Source: Zasmidium citrigriseum (lineage: Eukaryota > Ascomycota > Dothideomycetes > Mycosphaerellales > Mycosphaerellaceae). From it: a DNA stretch of 64,000 bases. Positions 32,636 through 42,800 of this stretch are shown here, in pieces (positions within the stretch are counted from its first letter, which is position 1; each line of letters opens with the position of its first letter). Location of the stretch: the NCBI GenBank assembly GCA_002786025.1, contig NHNW01000034.1, positions 62,001 to 126,000 of the forward strand, written 5' to 3'. The position numbers and the translations under genes were made by a program. The notes below the pieces were generated by a model. The model did not search any database and had not been told where the DNA came from. It saw only the letters and a program-made list of their open reading frames with translations.

Positions 32636-35600
32636 ATGAGCCTGCTCAGCCTCCCAGCAGGCGTGCGACTGCAAATCTGGAATCGACATCTGGCGCTGCG
32701 AGGAAGGCCCAACATTTGCCATGGAGACACCCGCCCTCATCGACTGGCAGCGAGTACCTGGAGCAGGCACCATGGATTGTCGAGCAGGCCTCAACGCGGC
32801 CAACTGGACGAGAAATTCAAGTCCTCAGTCAGCCAGTCCATCCAACAGGATTTGTTTTCCAGGATACTTCACCAGACCCCTCCAGTGGAAACTTATACAA
32901 CGAACGACGACAACGAGCGCCACGAGGCAATGATGAGTCTGCATGCGTCTCTTCGGCAAAGCGTCTTGGAAGAGTCTCGGCCGTCGGAAAATGGTCCGCT
33001 TTCCGAACACGCCAGCGACAGCACGAACGCACGTTCACAGAAACCTCAGTTCAGAGATAGCAGCGGCGAGCTCTTGTACAGAAAGGAGCAGCTCAAGCAA
33101 TCAATCAGTAACGCACGAAATGCCGCCAATAGCAAGACCGCAGAGACTCGGAACATTGTGGAGCGCTCAAAGGATGGCAGAAGCCAGGGAAGATTCCTCA
33201 GTAAAGTACAGGCAGTCCGGACGGGCAAAAGAGCACCAAAAACCATCAACGTTTTTGGATTTGGACGGCAGAGGCTAGTTTCATCCCAAATGCAAGCTCC
33301 CACTGAGCTGGGCAGGAAGAGAGAGGTGATCGGGGCTCATCAACCCAAGATCGGCAGCTACCCAGAAGGCGCTGAAATCAATGACGGTCCATTCGATCTG
33401 ACGTATCTGATTGAGAAAATTGGCATGGTCACCGCGGATCAATACCCTCATGCGCCGATGGAACTTTTCAGCCCGACCAACGTCGAAACAGTCATTCGCC
33501 AGGCTTGCAAGCAGCAATTGAAGATTACCGTTGACCGATTCCAGAAGCAGGCTTACAGAACAAGTGACGGCAAAAAAGGCTATGAATTCACCGCCACTAT
33601 CCCATCGCTAATCACACTAAGTGCCATCGGCGAAGCGGATGACGATCCGACTGCACGACGTGTTGCCCTAGCGCACCTTCTGGCCAAACTTCATGCCAAA
33701 GACATTTTACGGACATTGTTCCCAGTTCCCTCTGACCAACCTGCCCCGATCAATGAGGAATCACTCGGCCTGGACGCCAAGCCTGGCAACACAGCTGACG
33801 CCGTCGTGCCTCCCGAGGCCCCATCAGCCTCCGAGTCTGAAGAGCTTTTCAACAGCCTCGTTTCACCACTGAAGAACGATTACGGGCATGCATCCGAAGG
33901 CCTTTTTGCGCCTGAATCTATCGCAATGACGGTGCACCAGGCATTTCAGCAGTCCAAAATCCCGTATGTTGTCGATGGGAAGACGGAAAGCCGTCATCTT
34001 GATGGAGTCACCTTGGTTGCCTACAGGCTTCAAGTCGAGCTTCCTTCAGGAGGCTTAAGAAGGACCTCCGGCGAAGCACGCAACAAAGTCGTTGCCAGGC
34101 AGATAGCATGGGCGCACATGCTGAGAGAGCTCAGTGACTCGGGCTTTCTAATCAGGCTGTTCCCGAAGAGTGCTGAACAGAGTGAGCATCTTTCGGCGGA
34201 TCCAACTTCCTCACCGGACGAGACAGTCGAGAGGGATATCGACGAGGACGAGCTAGTCACAGTGGATACGCAGACTATGGAAGCAGAGAAGGATGCTACC
34301 GTCGAAATCTACAACTGGGCTGCATCATTCGGATTGGTCCCGCGATTCCAAGCCCGAATCGTGAAAAAGCGAAGACCGGGGACACGACATCAACCCAAAG
34401 AAAGCTCTTTAACATTTGTCGAAGTTTCGATCAAGCTTCCTGGGTTGGGCTTGCACACGTTTCGAGTTGGGGCTACGCTGGAAATTGCTGAAACCGCAGC
34501 TGCGATGGCGTTCAAGGAGGCAGCAGAAGCCAAACAACGAGCCGGCAGCATTCAGGGATCGGATTCCGACTGGAGCGCCTTGACCGTGGAAACAGCAAGG
34601 TCTTTCTTCGATTTCTATCGTTCTCGAAACAAGGATGTCTATCTCGAAGTTGACGCCAGCCCGTGCAACGTGGCAAGGTTGACTCAGAACTCCGCCCAAA
34701 TTACCCTAAACGACCGAGCAATTGGCGAGCGGGTGGTCATGCGCAGAAAGACAGACGCCGAGCAGGTGGCACGATTGACAGCAGCCATCGAGCTTCTCAA
34801 AGAGCAGCCACAGCTGTTAGTGGAATTTGCAGCGGAGATGCGCAAGAACAACGGCAAAGTGTTGCGGGATTTGCGGCCAACGAAAGTGTCTGTAAATGGA
34901 CGCACTCTTGATGTGATGCGAAATGGCTTGGTGGAGGCCCGCAACGCAGGTCTGTCTGACGTCCGTCAGTCTTTATTTGCCGACTCCATTGCTTCTGAGA
35001 AAGGCCGCACTGGGCGAAGACCTCTGTCAGATGCACTGCGAGAAAAAATCAGTGCGGCTCTGCATCGAAGACGACTAGAGGCTGCGACCAGCCCTGGCAC
35101 TGGTAACGGGGCTGATACTCAGGTCTGTCTCCCGATGAGCCAGTACCGAAAACAAGTCATTGATCTTGTCGACGGGAGCCTCTACAGCATCATCATCGGC
35201 GCGACTGGCAGTGGCAAGACTACACAAGTGCCTCAAATCATCTTGGACCACGACATTGAGCGACGAAAAGGTGGCTTTTGCGATATTGTATGTACGCAGC
35301 CACGCCGTCTCGCGGCCATCTCAGTTGCCAGTCGAGTAGCTGCCGAACGCAATCAAGCAGTTGGTGACCATGTGGGATACCACGTGAGATTTGACCACAA
35401 AGGCGCCAAGATGGGGGCCAGCATCACGTACTGTACGACTGGCATTCTTCTGGAACAGCTGAAGTATGATGCGGACGGCATATTCGACACAGTGTCTCAC
35501 ATTGTGATTGATGAAGTCCACGAACGAAATTTGCCAATCGACTTCTTGATGGTGTTTCTGAAGCGGGCTATCAAAGAGCGACAAGCTGCCAGAAAGTCTG

Positions 35601-37651
35601 TACCCAAAGTGATACTGATGTCGGCTACTCTGGACCCGCATCTCTTCGCGGACTACTTTGGCGAAGATGATGGCGAACACAAGGCACCTGCTCCAATTCT
35701 CAAGGTCCCTGGCAGGACTTTCCCGGTGCAGGAGAAGTATGTTGAAGAGATCTTGGCTGACTTTAGCTCCGAGGAGCGGACTGAGCTGGACGCCATGGCA
35801 GGTCTTGAAAAGGGCGCTACGAAGGACTATCTCACAAGTGAGCTTGCCATGGTCTACCAATCGAAAACGACTACCGCGCCTGTAATTGATTGGAAGCGTG
35901 AGTTCAACGAGGACCAGAGCGACGAGGACAAAGCACTTGCTCGAGAGAAGGACGATGCTGTGGTTCCGCTGGCGTTGGTGGTTGCCACGGTCGCCCATAT
36001 TTGCAAGAAAAACGAAGAAGGCGCCATCCTAGTCTTCCTACCCGGACTTCCTGAAATCGTGGGCGTCCAGAACATGCTTCAAAATCGACCATTTGGCTTG
36101 GCCTTCGACGATCCCGACAAATTCAAGATTTGCCCACTGCACTCGGCTCTTCCACCACATGAACAGCCCGACGTTCTTGAGCCTGTCTCAGAAGGCTGTC
36201 GAAAGATCATCCTCTCTACAACCATCGCCGAGACCAGTGTTACCGTTCCGGATGTCAAGTTTGTCGTGGATAGCGGCAAACTGCGACAAAAGAGGTACGA
36301 TCAGAATCGCCGCATCACGCAGCTCATAACGACCTGGGAGTCCAGCTCAAATGCCAGGCAGAGAGCTGGTCGTGCGGGACGAGTGCGAGCCGGTCACTAC
36401 TACGCACTCTTCACGCACTGGCGCCGAGAGGCAATGGCGGCATCTGCCCTGCCAGAGCTCCTCCTGAGCGATCTGCAAGAAGTGTGTCTTTCCGTGAAAG
36501 CCCAAGGATTTAGTGACTCTGTCCAGTCATTCCTTGGCCAAGCCATCGAGCCACCTTCGGAGACGGCCGTGTTGAGTGCAATCGCAAACCTCAAGGCCAT
36601 TGAAGCCCTTACTCAGGATGAAGAATTGACAGCTTTGGGCAGGACACTGTCCAGACTTCCTGTACATCCATCGCTTGGCAAGATGATTTTGTTGGGGATT
36701 GTCTTCCGCTGCTTGGATCCCATACTTGTTCTCAGTTCGCTTGACAAGGACAGATCGCTGTTTATCAGCCCACCTGGCAGGCGCGAAGAGACCAGGAGAA
36801 TACTGTCAAAGTACCACAAACACGATTCCGATCAACTCGCATTTTACGAGGCTTTCAAAGAGCTGCGTGCGCTTCGCAGTCAATTTGGAGCATCCAGGGC
36901 AGATGCACATGCTCGACAGAATTTTTTGCACATGGGAACATTCAGGAGCATTGCAGCGACGGCCGAGTCTATCGAGAAGATCCTGATTGAGTGCAAACTC
37001 GTTCCAGACAGCGCCAGTGTCGTACGGGAGAATCAGCAGTACGGTGGCACGGCTCTCAATCGCTACTCGGACAACCCAGCGCTGATCAAAGCTTTGTTCC
37101 TGGCTGGCGTACAACCGAATCTGGCCGCCAAGTTTCAAGGCAAGTCTAGAATGCACCGCACCTCATCCGAGGAGAAGGTCATGATTCACCCAAGCTCTCT
37201 CAACTACATGCGTGGGAAGCCTCCCGAGGAAGGAGACTTCATATACGCTTATGAGTCCCTTCGCAAGACGATCCAAGGCGATGTCATGTTCATCAAAGAC
37301 ATCAGCCGTGCTACGCCTCTGCAGGTTCTGCTCTTTGGAGGAAAGCTGCAAGCGGAGGGATCGAGGATGAGGATGGACGACTGGCTTCCCTTCCGGATCG
37401 AGAGCCTAGAGGACCCTCAATTTGCGACAAGACTGGTTCTGGAGTTTAGGAAAGCTTTGGATCGGATGTTGAATGGGGCTTTCAACTCGTTGAGTGATGT
37501 GCAGGAGGGCGTCACGATTGCTGATGATCCGATAAGAGAAGGGTTTGTCAAGGCGGTTATTGCGGTCTTGGATGAAGGTGAGCAGAAGGAGAAGAGAACT
37601 GACTCGGGCCTTTGGGTCCCGCAGGGCTGGAGAAAGCACGCTGTGACTTGA
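32636..37651 (+). CDS. Large DExH-box RNA helicase with N-terminal dsRBD-like repeats
   Basis: Single exon, 1671 aa. Helicase motifs lie in the second half: GATGSGKTTQ (I), CTQPRRLAA (Ia), IDEVHERN (II, DEVH), LMSATLD (III), STTIAETSVT (V) and QRAGRAGRVRAGHYY (VI), followed by helicase-associated and OB-type regions. The N-terminal half has repeats resembling degenerate double-stranded-RNA-binding folds near residues 275-360, 420-500 and 555-640 (for example RRVALAHLLAKLHAKDILRT). This layout recalls DHX30/DHX57-type helicases. The first 30 residues are Arg-rich with no acidic residue (MSLLSLPAGVRLQIWNRHLA), like a mitochondrial presequence, so a role in mitochondrial RNA metabolism is possible but inferred. 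Confidence 0.9.
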   Translation: MSLLSLPAGVRLQIWNRHLALRGRPNICHGDTRPHRLAASTWSRHHGLSSRPQRGQLDEKFKSSVSQSIQQDLFSRILHQTPPVETYTTNDDNERHEAMMSLHASLRQSVLEESRPSENGPLSEHASDSTNARSQKPQFRDSSGELLYRKEQLKQSISNARNAANSKTAETRNIVERSKDGRSQGRFLSKVQAVRTGKRAPKTINVFGFGRQRLVSSQMQAPTELGRKREVIGAHQPKIGSYPEGAEINDGPFDLTYLIEKIGMVTADQYPHAPMELFSPTNVETVIRQACKQQLKITVDRFQKQAYRTSDGKKGYEFTATIPSLITLSAIGEADDDPTARRVALAHLLAKLHAKDILRTLFPVPSDQPAPINEESLGLDAKPGNTADAVVPPEAPSASESEELFNSLVSPLKNDYGHASEGLFAPESIAMTVHQAFQQSKIPYVVDGKTESRHLDGVTLVAYRLQVELPSGGLRRTSGEARNKVVARQIAWAHMLRELSDSGFLIRLFPKSAEQSEHLSADPTSSPDETVERDIDEDELVTVDTQTMEAEKDATVEIYNWAASFGLVPRFQARIVKKRRPGTRHQPKESSLTFVEVSIKLPGLGLHTFRVGATLEIAETAAAMAFKEAAEAKQRAGSIQGSDSDWSALTVETARSFFDFYRSRNKDVYLEVDASPCNVARLTQNSAQITLNDRAIGERVVMRRKTDAEQVARLTAAIELLKEQPQLLVEFAAEMRKNNGKVLRDLRPTKVSVNGRTLDVMRNGLVEARNAGLSDVRQSLFADSIASEKGRTGRRPLSDALREKISAALHRRRLEAATSPGTGNGADTQVCLPMSQYRKQVIDLVDGSLYSIIIGATGSGKTTQVPQIILDHDIERRKGGFCDIVCTQPRRLAAISVASRVAAERNQAVGDHVGYHVRFDHKGAKMGASITYCTTGILLEQLKYDADGIFDTVSHIVIDEVHERNLPIDFLMVFLKRAIKERQAARKSVPKVILMSATLDPHLFADYFGEDDGEHKAPAPILKVPGRTFPVQEKYVEEILADFSSEERTELDAMAGLEKGATKDYLTSELAMVYQSKTTTAPVIDWKREFNEDQSDEDKALAREKDDAVVPLALVVATVAHICKKNEEGAILVFLPGLPEIVGVQNMLQNRPFGLAFDDPDKFKICPLHSALPPHEQPDVLEPVSEGCRKIILSTTIAETSVTVPDVKFVVDSGKLRQKRYDQNRRITQLITTWESSSNARQRAGRAGRVRAGHYYALFTHWRREAMAASALPELLLSDLQEVCLSVKAQGFSDSVQSFLGQAIEPPSETAVLSAIANLKAIEALTQDEELTALGRTLSRLPVHPSLGKMILLGIVFRCLDPILVLSSLDKDRSLFISPPGRREETRRILSKYHKHDSDQLAFYEAFKELRALRSQFGASRADAHARQNFLHMGTFRSIAATAESIEKILIECKLVPDSASVVRENQQYGGTALNRYSDNPALIKALFLAGVQPNLAAKFQGKSRMHRTSSEEKVMIHPSSLNYMRGKPPEEGDFIYAYESLRKTIQGDVMFIKDISRATPLQVLLFGGKLQAEGSRMRMDDWLPFRIESLEDPQFATRLVLEFRKALDRMLNGAFNSLSDVQEGVTIADDPIREGFVKAVIAVLDEGEQKEKRTDSGLWVPQGWRKHAVT

Positions 37652-38197
37652 TGATTGTTGCATTGTTTGTATGTTTTGAATTGTACGGCATAGCGATAGC
37701 ATTGCGGCGGAGTTGGATAGAAGCCTATAGATACCCTCATAGAATTGCCGCGCTTCTTCTGAAAGTGTGAAACGGCACTGTGTTTAAAGATTAAGATGCT
37801 TATGATTCTCCCTTCTGATTTTCATCTGACACGGCCATGCCACCTATACTCAATTCATCTGCACGCGTGGGATGCGACTTCTATGCATGCGGTATATTTA
37901 CGGTTTACGCTAGTCCTAGATCGAGCTTAGCGTGAAGCTTCAGCTGCGGGCGCACCTTCTCAAACAAATCTGAGAAAGTTAGGCAAGCACGGCGATAAAT
38001 TGCTGACGACCACAAGCTTAAGCCGACAACAACAAAAACAACCTCTCGTCACTCGCGCGAACAGCAATACTCGACAACCGCCGGGCGTCACCCACAACAC
38101 CAATCGCACTCACTTTCATCTGAAAGCCGCCTGACACGAAACCCCTGCAACTCGCTTCTTCAACTGCATCAAACACAACCACTTCTTCATCGACATC
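37652..38197. other. Intergenic region, promoter of RPC31
   Basis: A 546-bp gap between the helicase stop and the Rpc31 start. No gene or repeat recognised. Confidence 0.4.
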
Positions 38198-39044
38198 ATG
38201 TCTCGCGGCGGCCGTGGAGGAGGCAGCGCTGGCGGCGCCGGTCGTATGGGTGGAAAGGACCTGCCATTCGAAGTCGACCCTGCACTCGAAGACCAAATCG
38301 CCGCCTATACCGAAGCGCAGTTCGGCGAAGACGATGACTGGACGAAGACGCTCTATCCCGTGAGTTGAAGATGCCGCCACCGACTGCACCATCATCTCTC
38401 AGCTAACACTCCACAGCCCACTCCAGTCCACTTCGCTCCACCGCCCACCGCGCGGGAGAAGAGACAAGTCAACAAGTACCGCGAGCACCGCACTGCCATG
38501 CGCAACGGCCCCCTCTTCATCGACGCTCCTACCACCGGCAAGCGAGATCTGGCCAACTTCAACGCCTTCGAGGACGTCTCTACCTACAGCAGCAACAAGA
38601 CCAAGCGCACCGGCGGCCTGCCCAACTTGAAGAGGCTCCCCATCGGTATGCACTTGCTTCGCCACCCAATAGCATCCCTCATCTAACTTCACCATCCTAG
38701 TCCCGGACCTCCTGCCCCCCGAGCTTCGCGACATCGTCAGTGACGGCCAAGAGGGCGGTGACAATCCCGACGCCAACAAGAAGAACCTCGCCTTCCTCAA
38801 GAAGCGCCGCCTCGACAAGCTCGCCCAGTTCGACGATGGCGCAGATATCGATGCTGATGATCTTGACGACGACGTCAATGATGACCAAGAGGGCGAAGAT
38901 GCCGTCGAGCAGCTCCAAGACTCCACCTACTCCGAGGATGAGGAAGATCTCCAGAACGACTACAACGGCGAGAACTATTTTGACGGCGGAGATAGAGACG
39001 ATGACGACGGCGACGAGGGAGGTGCCGCGGAAGATGCTTGGTAA
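38198..39044 (+). CDS. RPC31: DNA-directed RNA polymerase III subunit Rpc31 (RPC7)
   Basis: Three exons (38198-38359, 38417-38645, 38701-39044), introns 57 and 55 nt; 244 aa. It begins MSRGGRGGGSAGGAG, carries the conserved central block PLFIDAPTTGKRDLANFNAF and EDVSTYSSN, and ends in a long acidic tail closing with NYFDGG and a terminal Trp. This is the layout of Rpc31, part of the Rpc82-Rpc34-Rpc31 heterotrimer that helps polymerase III open promoters of tRNA and 5S rRNA genes. The acidic tail is expected. The next small gene starts only 107 bp downstream on the same strand. Confidence 0.92.
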
Positions 39045-39151
39045 AAACGACTATTATACGGCCCTCTGGTCATGAAGCGTTGTGCTTTAAGTTACGATAC
39101 CCCCTTGGTTTCCAAGTGGTTGTCTTTCCATAGAAGACAATACTGGAGATC

Positions 39152-39560
39152 ATGAGCACCCCAGTCCCGCCCTTCTTCGCTACTCTCCCGATGCTCAATG
39201 TGCGTAAGGATCCAGAAGATACTGATGCATTGTAGTGACGGAGAGCAGGAGTTGGACGCAGAGCAGGCGGCGGCCGTTGACGAGCAGAGCCGCATTGCCG
39301 AGCAGAAGCGTCAGTCTAGTCAGGGCTGGTCCTACAAGGACCAGAGTGACAATCCTCGAGATCGTGAAACGAGATCGGACGAGGTGTTTGCTCACTCCGT
39401 CGAGATGTGGAAGAGGAAGGCGAGGAGGGATGCGCTCGGCCCCGTCGAGCGGGCTGAGATGGAGGAGGAGGAGCGCGAGAATCGGGATCTCGCTGCGACG
39501 CAGGCCCGTGCCCAGCGCGAGAGCAGGCCCAAGCGGCTCAAGCTCAAAGCCAACCGGTGA
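39152..39560 (+). CDS. Small charged coiled-coil protein of unknown function
   Basis: Two exons (39152-39199, 39249-39560) with a 49-nt intron (GTGCGT donor, ACTGAT branch site, CAG acceptor); 119 aa. It starts MSTPVPPFFATLPMLN and then runs ELDAEQAAAVDEQSRIAEQK, WSYKDQSDNP, and an Arg/Glu-rich helix ending RPKRLKLKANR. About half of the residues are charged; the basic C-terminus could be a nuclear signal. An unspliced reading from 39198 also stays open, so the intron is inferred from splice signals and phase. I do not recognise the family. Confidence 0.6.
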
Positions 39561-39610
39561 GTTTTGTTTTCTTTTGTTTTTGCTTTTTTGCGGCGGCGAG
39601 CGGACGGCGG

Positions 39611-39665
39611 ACGAGCGAGCGAGCAACGACCGACCGACCGATCGACCGACCGAACGAACGAACGA
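39611..39665. repeat. GAGC/CGAC/CGAA tetranucleotide tract
   Basis: A run of about thirteen imperfect tetranucleotide units (GAGC, then CGAC, then CGAA) lies just downstream of the small coiled-coil gene, in its probable 3' untranslated region. Confidence 0.8.
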
Positions 39666-39881
39666 GGGAGTTGGGCGTTTTTGCTTTTTGGGATGGTAAT
39701 GTGTAATGGCTTGAGGAGATGGAGAAGAATGCGTGGCGTTTGGGTGTTTTCGCTTGGGAGTTTCGCGGAGAATGCTTTTGTCGGTGGCACTGAGTGCCAG
39801 TATAGCTGCTTGAAATGGAGGTGTTTTGTTGGGGATTGATCGACTATTGAATGTTCTCTTCCTTACATCTGTTGTAACACA

Positions 39882-42800
39882 TCATGCATCTTCCTCCACA
39901 TACAAAAGCTCCTGCCCAGGCTTCACAAGATCGCCTTTCTTCACAAGAACCTTCCCACACCGACCCGCTTTCGAAGCCTTGATATCAACTTGCATTTTCA
40001 TCGACTCCACGACAACCAGCACCTGACCAGCACTTACTTCCTCGCCCTCCTGCACTCGAACATCCCAGCACTTGCCCGCCAGATCAGCCCGAACGCATTG
40101 CCCGTGCACCCCACTGTCCGGAACGAGAACCCCAGAGTCATACACTGACGTGTGCTCATCCTCTTCCGCCCGAGAAAGTCTCTCCAACAGTGGATTCTCC
40201 CTCACCATCCTCGAATGCTCCTCTTCGTGAGCCTTGATCTCGTCGGCGTTTTCGTTGAGCCAAGCCTCATAACCCTCGAGATCAAGTTCGGTCTCCTCCA
40301 CCCTCACCAATCTCTCCCACGCCTTCGAGCCATGAATCCTTCTCGCATGCTCAAGTTCCTCTTCCCCAATCGAATAAAACTTAATCTGATCATACATCCT
40401 AAACCGCCACGGTTCTCCATTGCACCTATCATGCACAGCACCCTCATCCCATATCGGCACCGTCCTCCCAACAATCTGATAACCCCCCGGACTCTCCCCC
40501 GCATAAACACAAAGATACTGTCCTCCAATCCCCACCGTGCCCTCAGGAGTGAAATTTCTCGGCGGGGAGTACTTCGTCCCAAACAGCCTATGTCGAGGGT
40601 CCAAGGGGATGGCGAGGGGTGAGCCTAGGTAGACGTCGCCGAGGCCGATGACGAGGTATGTGGCCTGTTCGATCAAGTCTCTGATGCTTTCTGTAGATGG
40701 AAGGCCGTTGAGCTCGGAGATGAAGGCGGCGTTGCTGGGGACGTAGGGTGCAGAGGACCAGATTGATTCCGCGTAGCGTTTTATGGCTGTGAGGGTCGAG
40801 GTGTCTTCGAAGGCGAAGGGGAGGGAGATGGTTCGGGAGGGGAGGCGGGGTCTCCGTGCCTTTGAGAGTGTGCTGACGGCTGAGACGATCTTTTGGGCGA
40901 TGTTTGAGAGGGCGAGGGTAGGGTCGATACGGGCGTAGATTGAGCGGACGCCTGGTGTGAGCTCGAGTACTCCTTCGACGGGGGATTTCCGTTGGCATTC
41001 GAGGAAGGAAGCCATGAGGAAGGTTTGCCGCATGTCGAAGGCGTCGATCGGGAATTCCATCAGGATGCCGTCGTCGCCAAGGTGGGACAATGTCAAGTCG
41101 CCATCCCCTACTGCTACTGGCCATGGCTCGGTTCTCAATAAGGCCTCAGACGGGTCAATCGCCGGTAACTCCAGCGGCCTCAGGTCCTTAATCGATCTCG
41201 CAAGCTCCTTACTCGCAGTCTTCGCCTCTTCAACAACTACAGGTAGAAGCCTAACAACATCCCCCGGCCGAAACTGTCCCAACCTCCAAAGATCCGCCCT
41301 GATTACCGTACAAAATACCACAAAGCCTCCAAGGCTAGGTCCATCCGGACCGAGAATGATCCCATGATCACCGGTAAAACTGATAGATCCGATGGCATAG
41401 GGAGAATCATGGACATTCGAAGCATGCAGGCCAGCAGATCCGCCGTCCTTGCGAGCCCACTCGGGCTTCGGACCTTTGATTCGCAATCCAGTGCGGCCGA
41501 TGTTGTAGTCGACTGTCCAAGGCTCGGAGAAGAATTGGTGGAAGCTGGAGTCTGTGAAGTATTTTGGGGATGAGTGGGGGCCGACGACGACTCGAAGGGT
41601 CCATTCGCTTGGGCAGGCTGGGTAAATCGGGCCAGAAAGAGCAGAAAGGCTTGTCGATACAGGTGCCTTTGGAGGGTTGAATGGGATCAAAGACCCAAAT
41701 TGAGAATCTCCGCCATTCTGTCCTCCCAACTTGCCGAGTGGGAATGTGGAAGCAGAGGAGAAGACGCTGGGGACTGAGAAGCCACCTGCAATGGCGAGGT
41801 ACGTTCTGGCCCCTTCCTTCGCCGGACCGACCGTCAGCTTCTGGCCTTTCGCAATTGAGATGACTCTCTCGCGAGAATGCTCTTGGCCTCCGACCTCAAT
41901 AGTGCAAGGAGGGCCAACGACGACCACCTCAGCATTGTGATGGAACAGCATGGTAATTCCAGCTGGTCTGTTCTCAATAACAGCAGCACCCGCCTCATTG
42001 CCGAGAATTTCATTGGCCAGTCGCATCGCATAATTGTCGAAAGCTCCAGAAGGCGGAATTCCAACGTGCCACAGTCCTGTTCTCCCAGGCCAGTCCTGAA
42101 TCGATGCCAGAGGTCCTACCTCAAGAACCTCCACGACTGGAGGCGAATACACAAGCTGGTCCAACGTCTGCGTTGTAAAGGTTCCATCGCGGAAGGTGGG
42201 TTCATCCAGGATATGTAGCAGGTAGTCGATGTTGGTTTCGATTCCCAAAATCTTCGTCTCATTCAATGCTTCTCTCAGGAGCTGGACAGCTTCATGTCTG
42301 TTGGCGCCGTGAACAATGATCTTGGCGAGGAGGGGATCGTAGAGCTCGGAGATCGTCGTTCCAGTCTCGATCCAGGTATCGACTCGGACCGATGCGTTCG
42401 GGAAAGAGGCAAATGTGATCTTTCCAACGCTGGGCATGAAGTTCTTCAGCGGGCACTCAGCGTAGATTCGGGCCTCCAGAGCACAGCCCTCGATAGCGAC
42501 TTCTTGCTTCCCATCCGAGAAAAGGTCTTCTGTCTCGCCTTGAGCGATCCTGATCATGCACTCAACAAGATCCATTCCAGACACAGCCTCAGTGACAGGG
42601 TGTTCGACCTGGAGTCTGGTGTTCACCTCGAGAAAATAGAATTCCTCGCGGTCTGGATCGACAATGAACTCGACAGTTCCCACGCCACGATACGAGACCT
42701 TCGCCGCGAGCGAGAGCGCAGCCTCCTGCATGTCTCTTCTCAAAGATTCAGAAACCAAAGTCGCCGGCGCCTCCTCAATAACCTTCTGATGCCGTCTCTG

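Noticed and set aside
39200..39235. Shorter 36-nt intron ending at TAG in the small charged protein gene
   Set aside because: It would create an immediate TGA and is shorter than any other intron here. The CAG at 39248 gives a 49-nt intron in phase.
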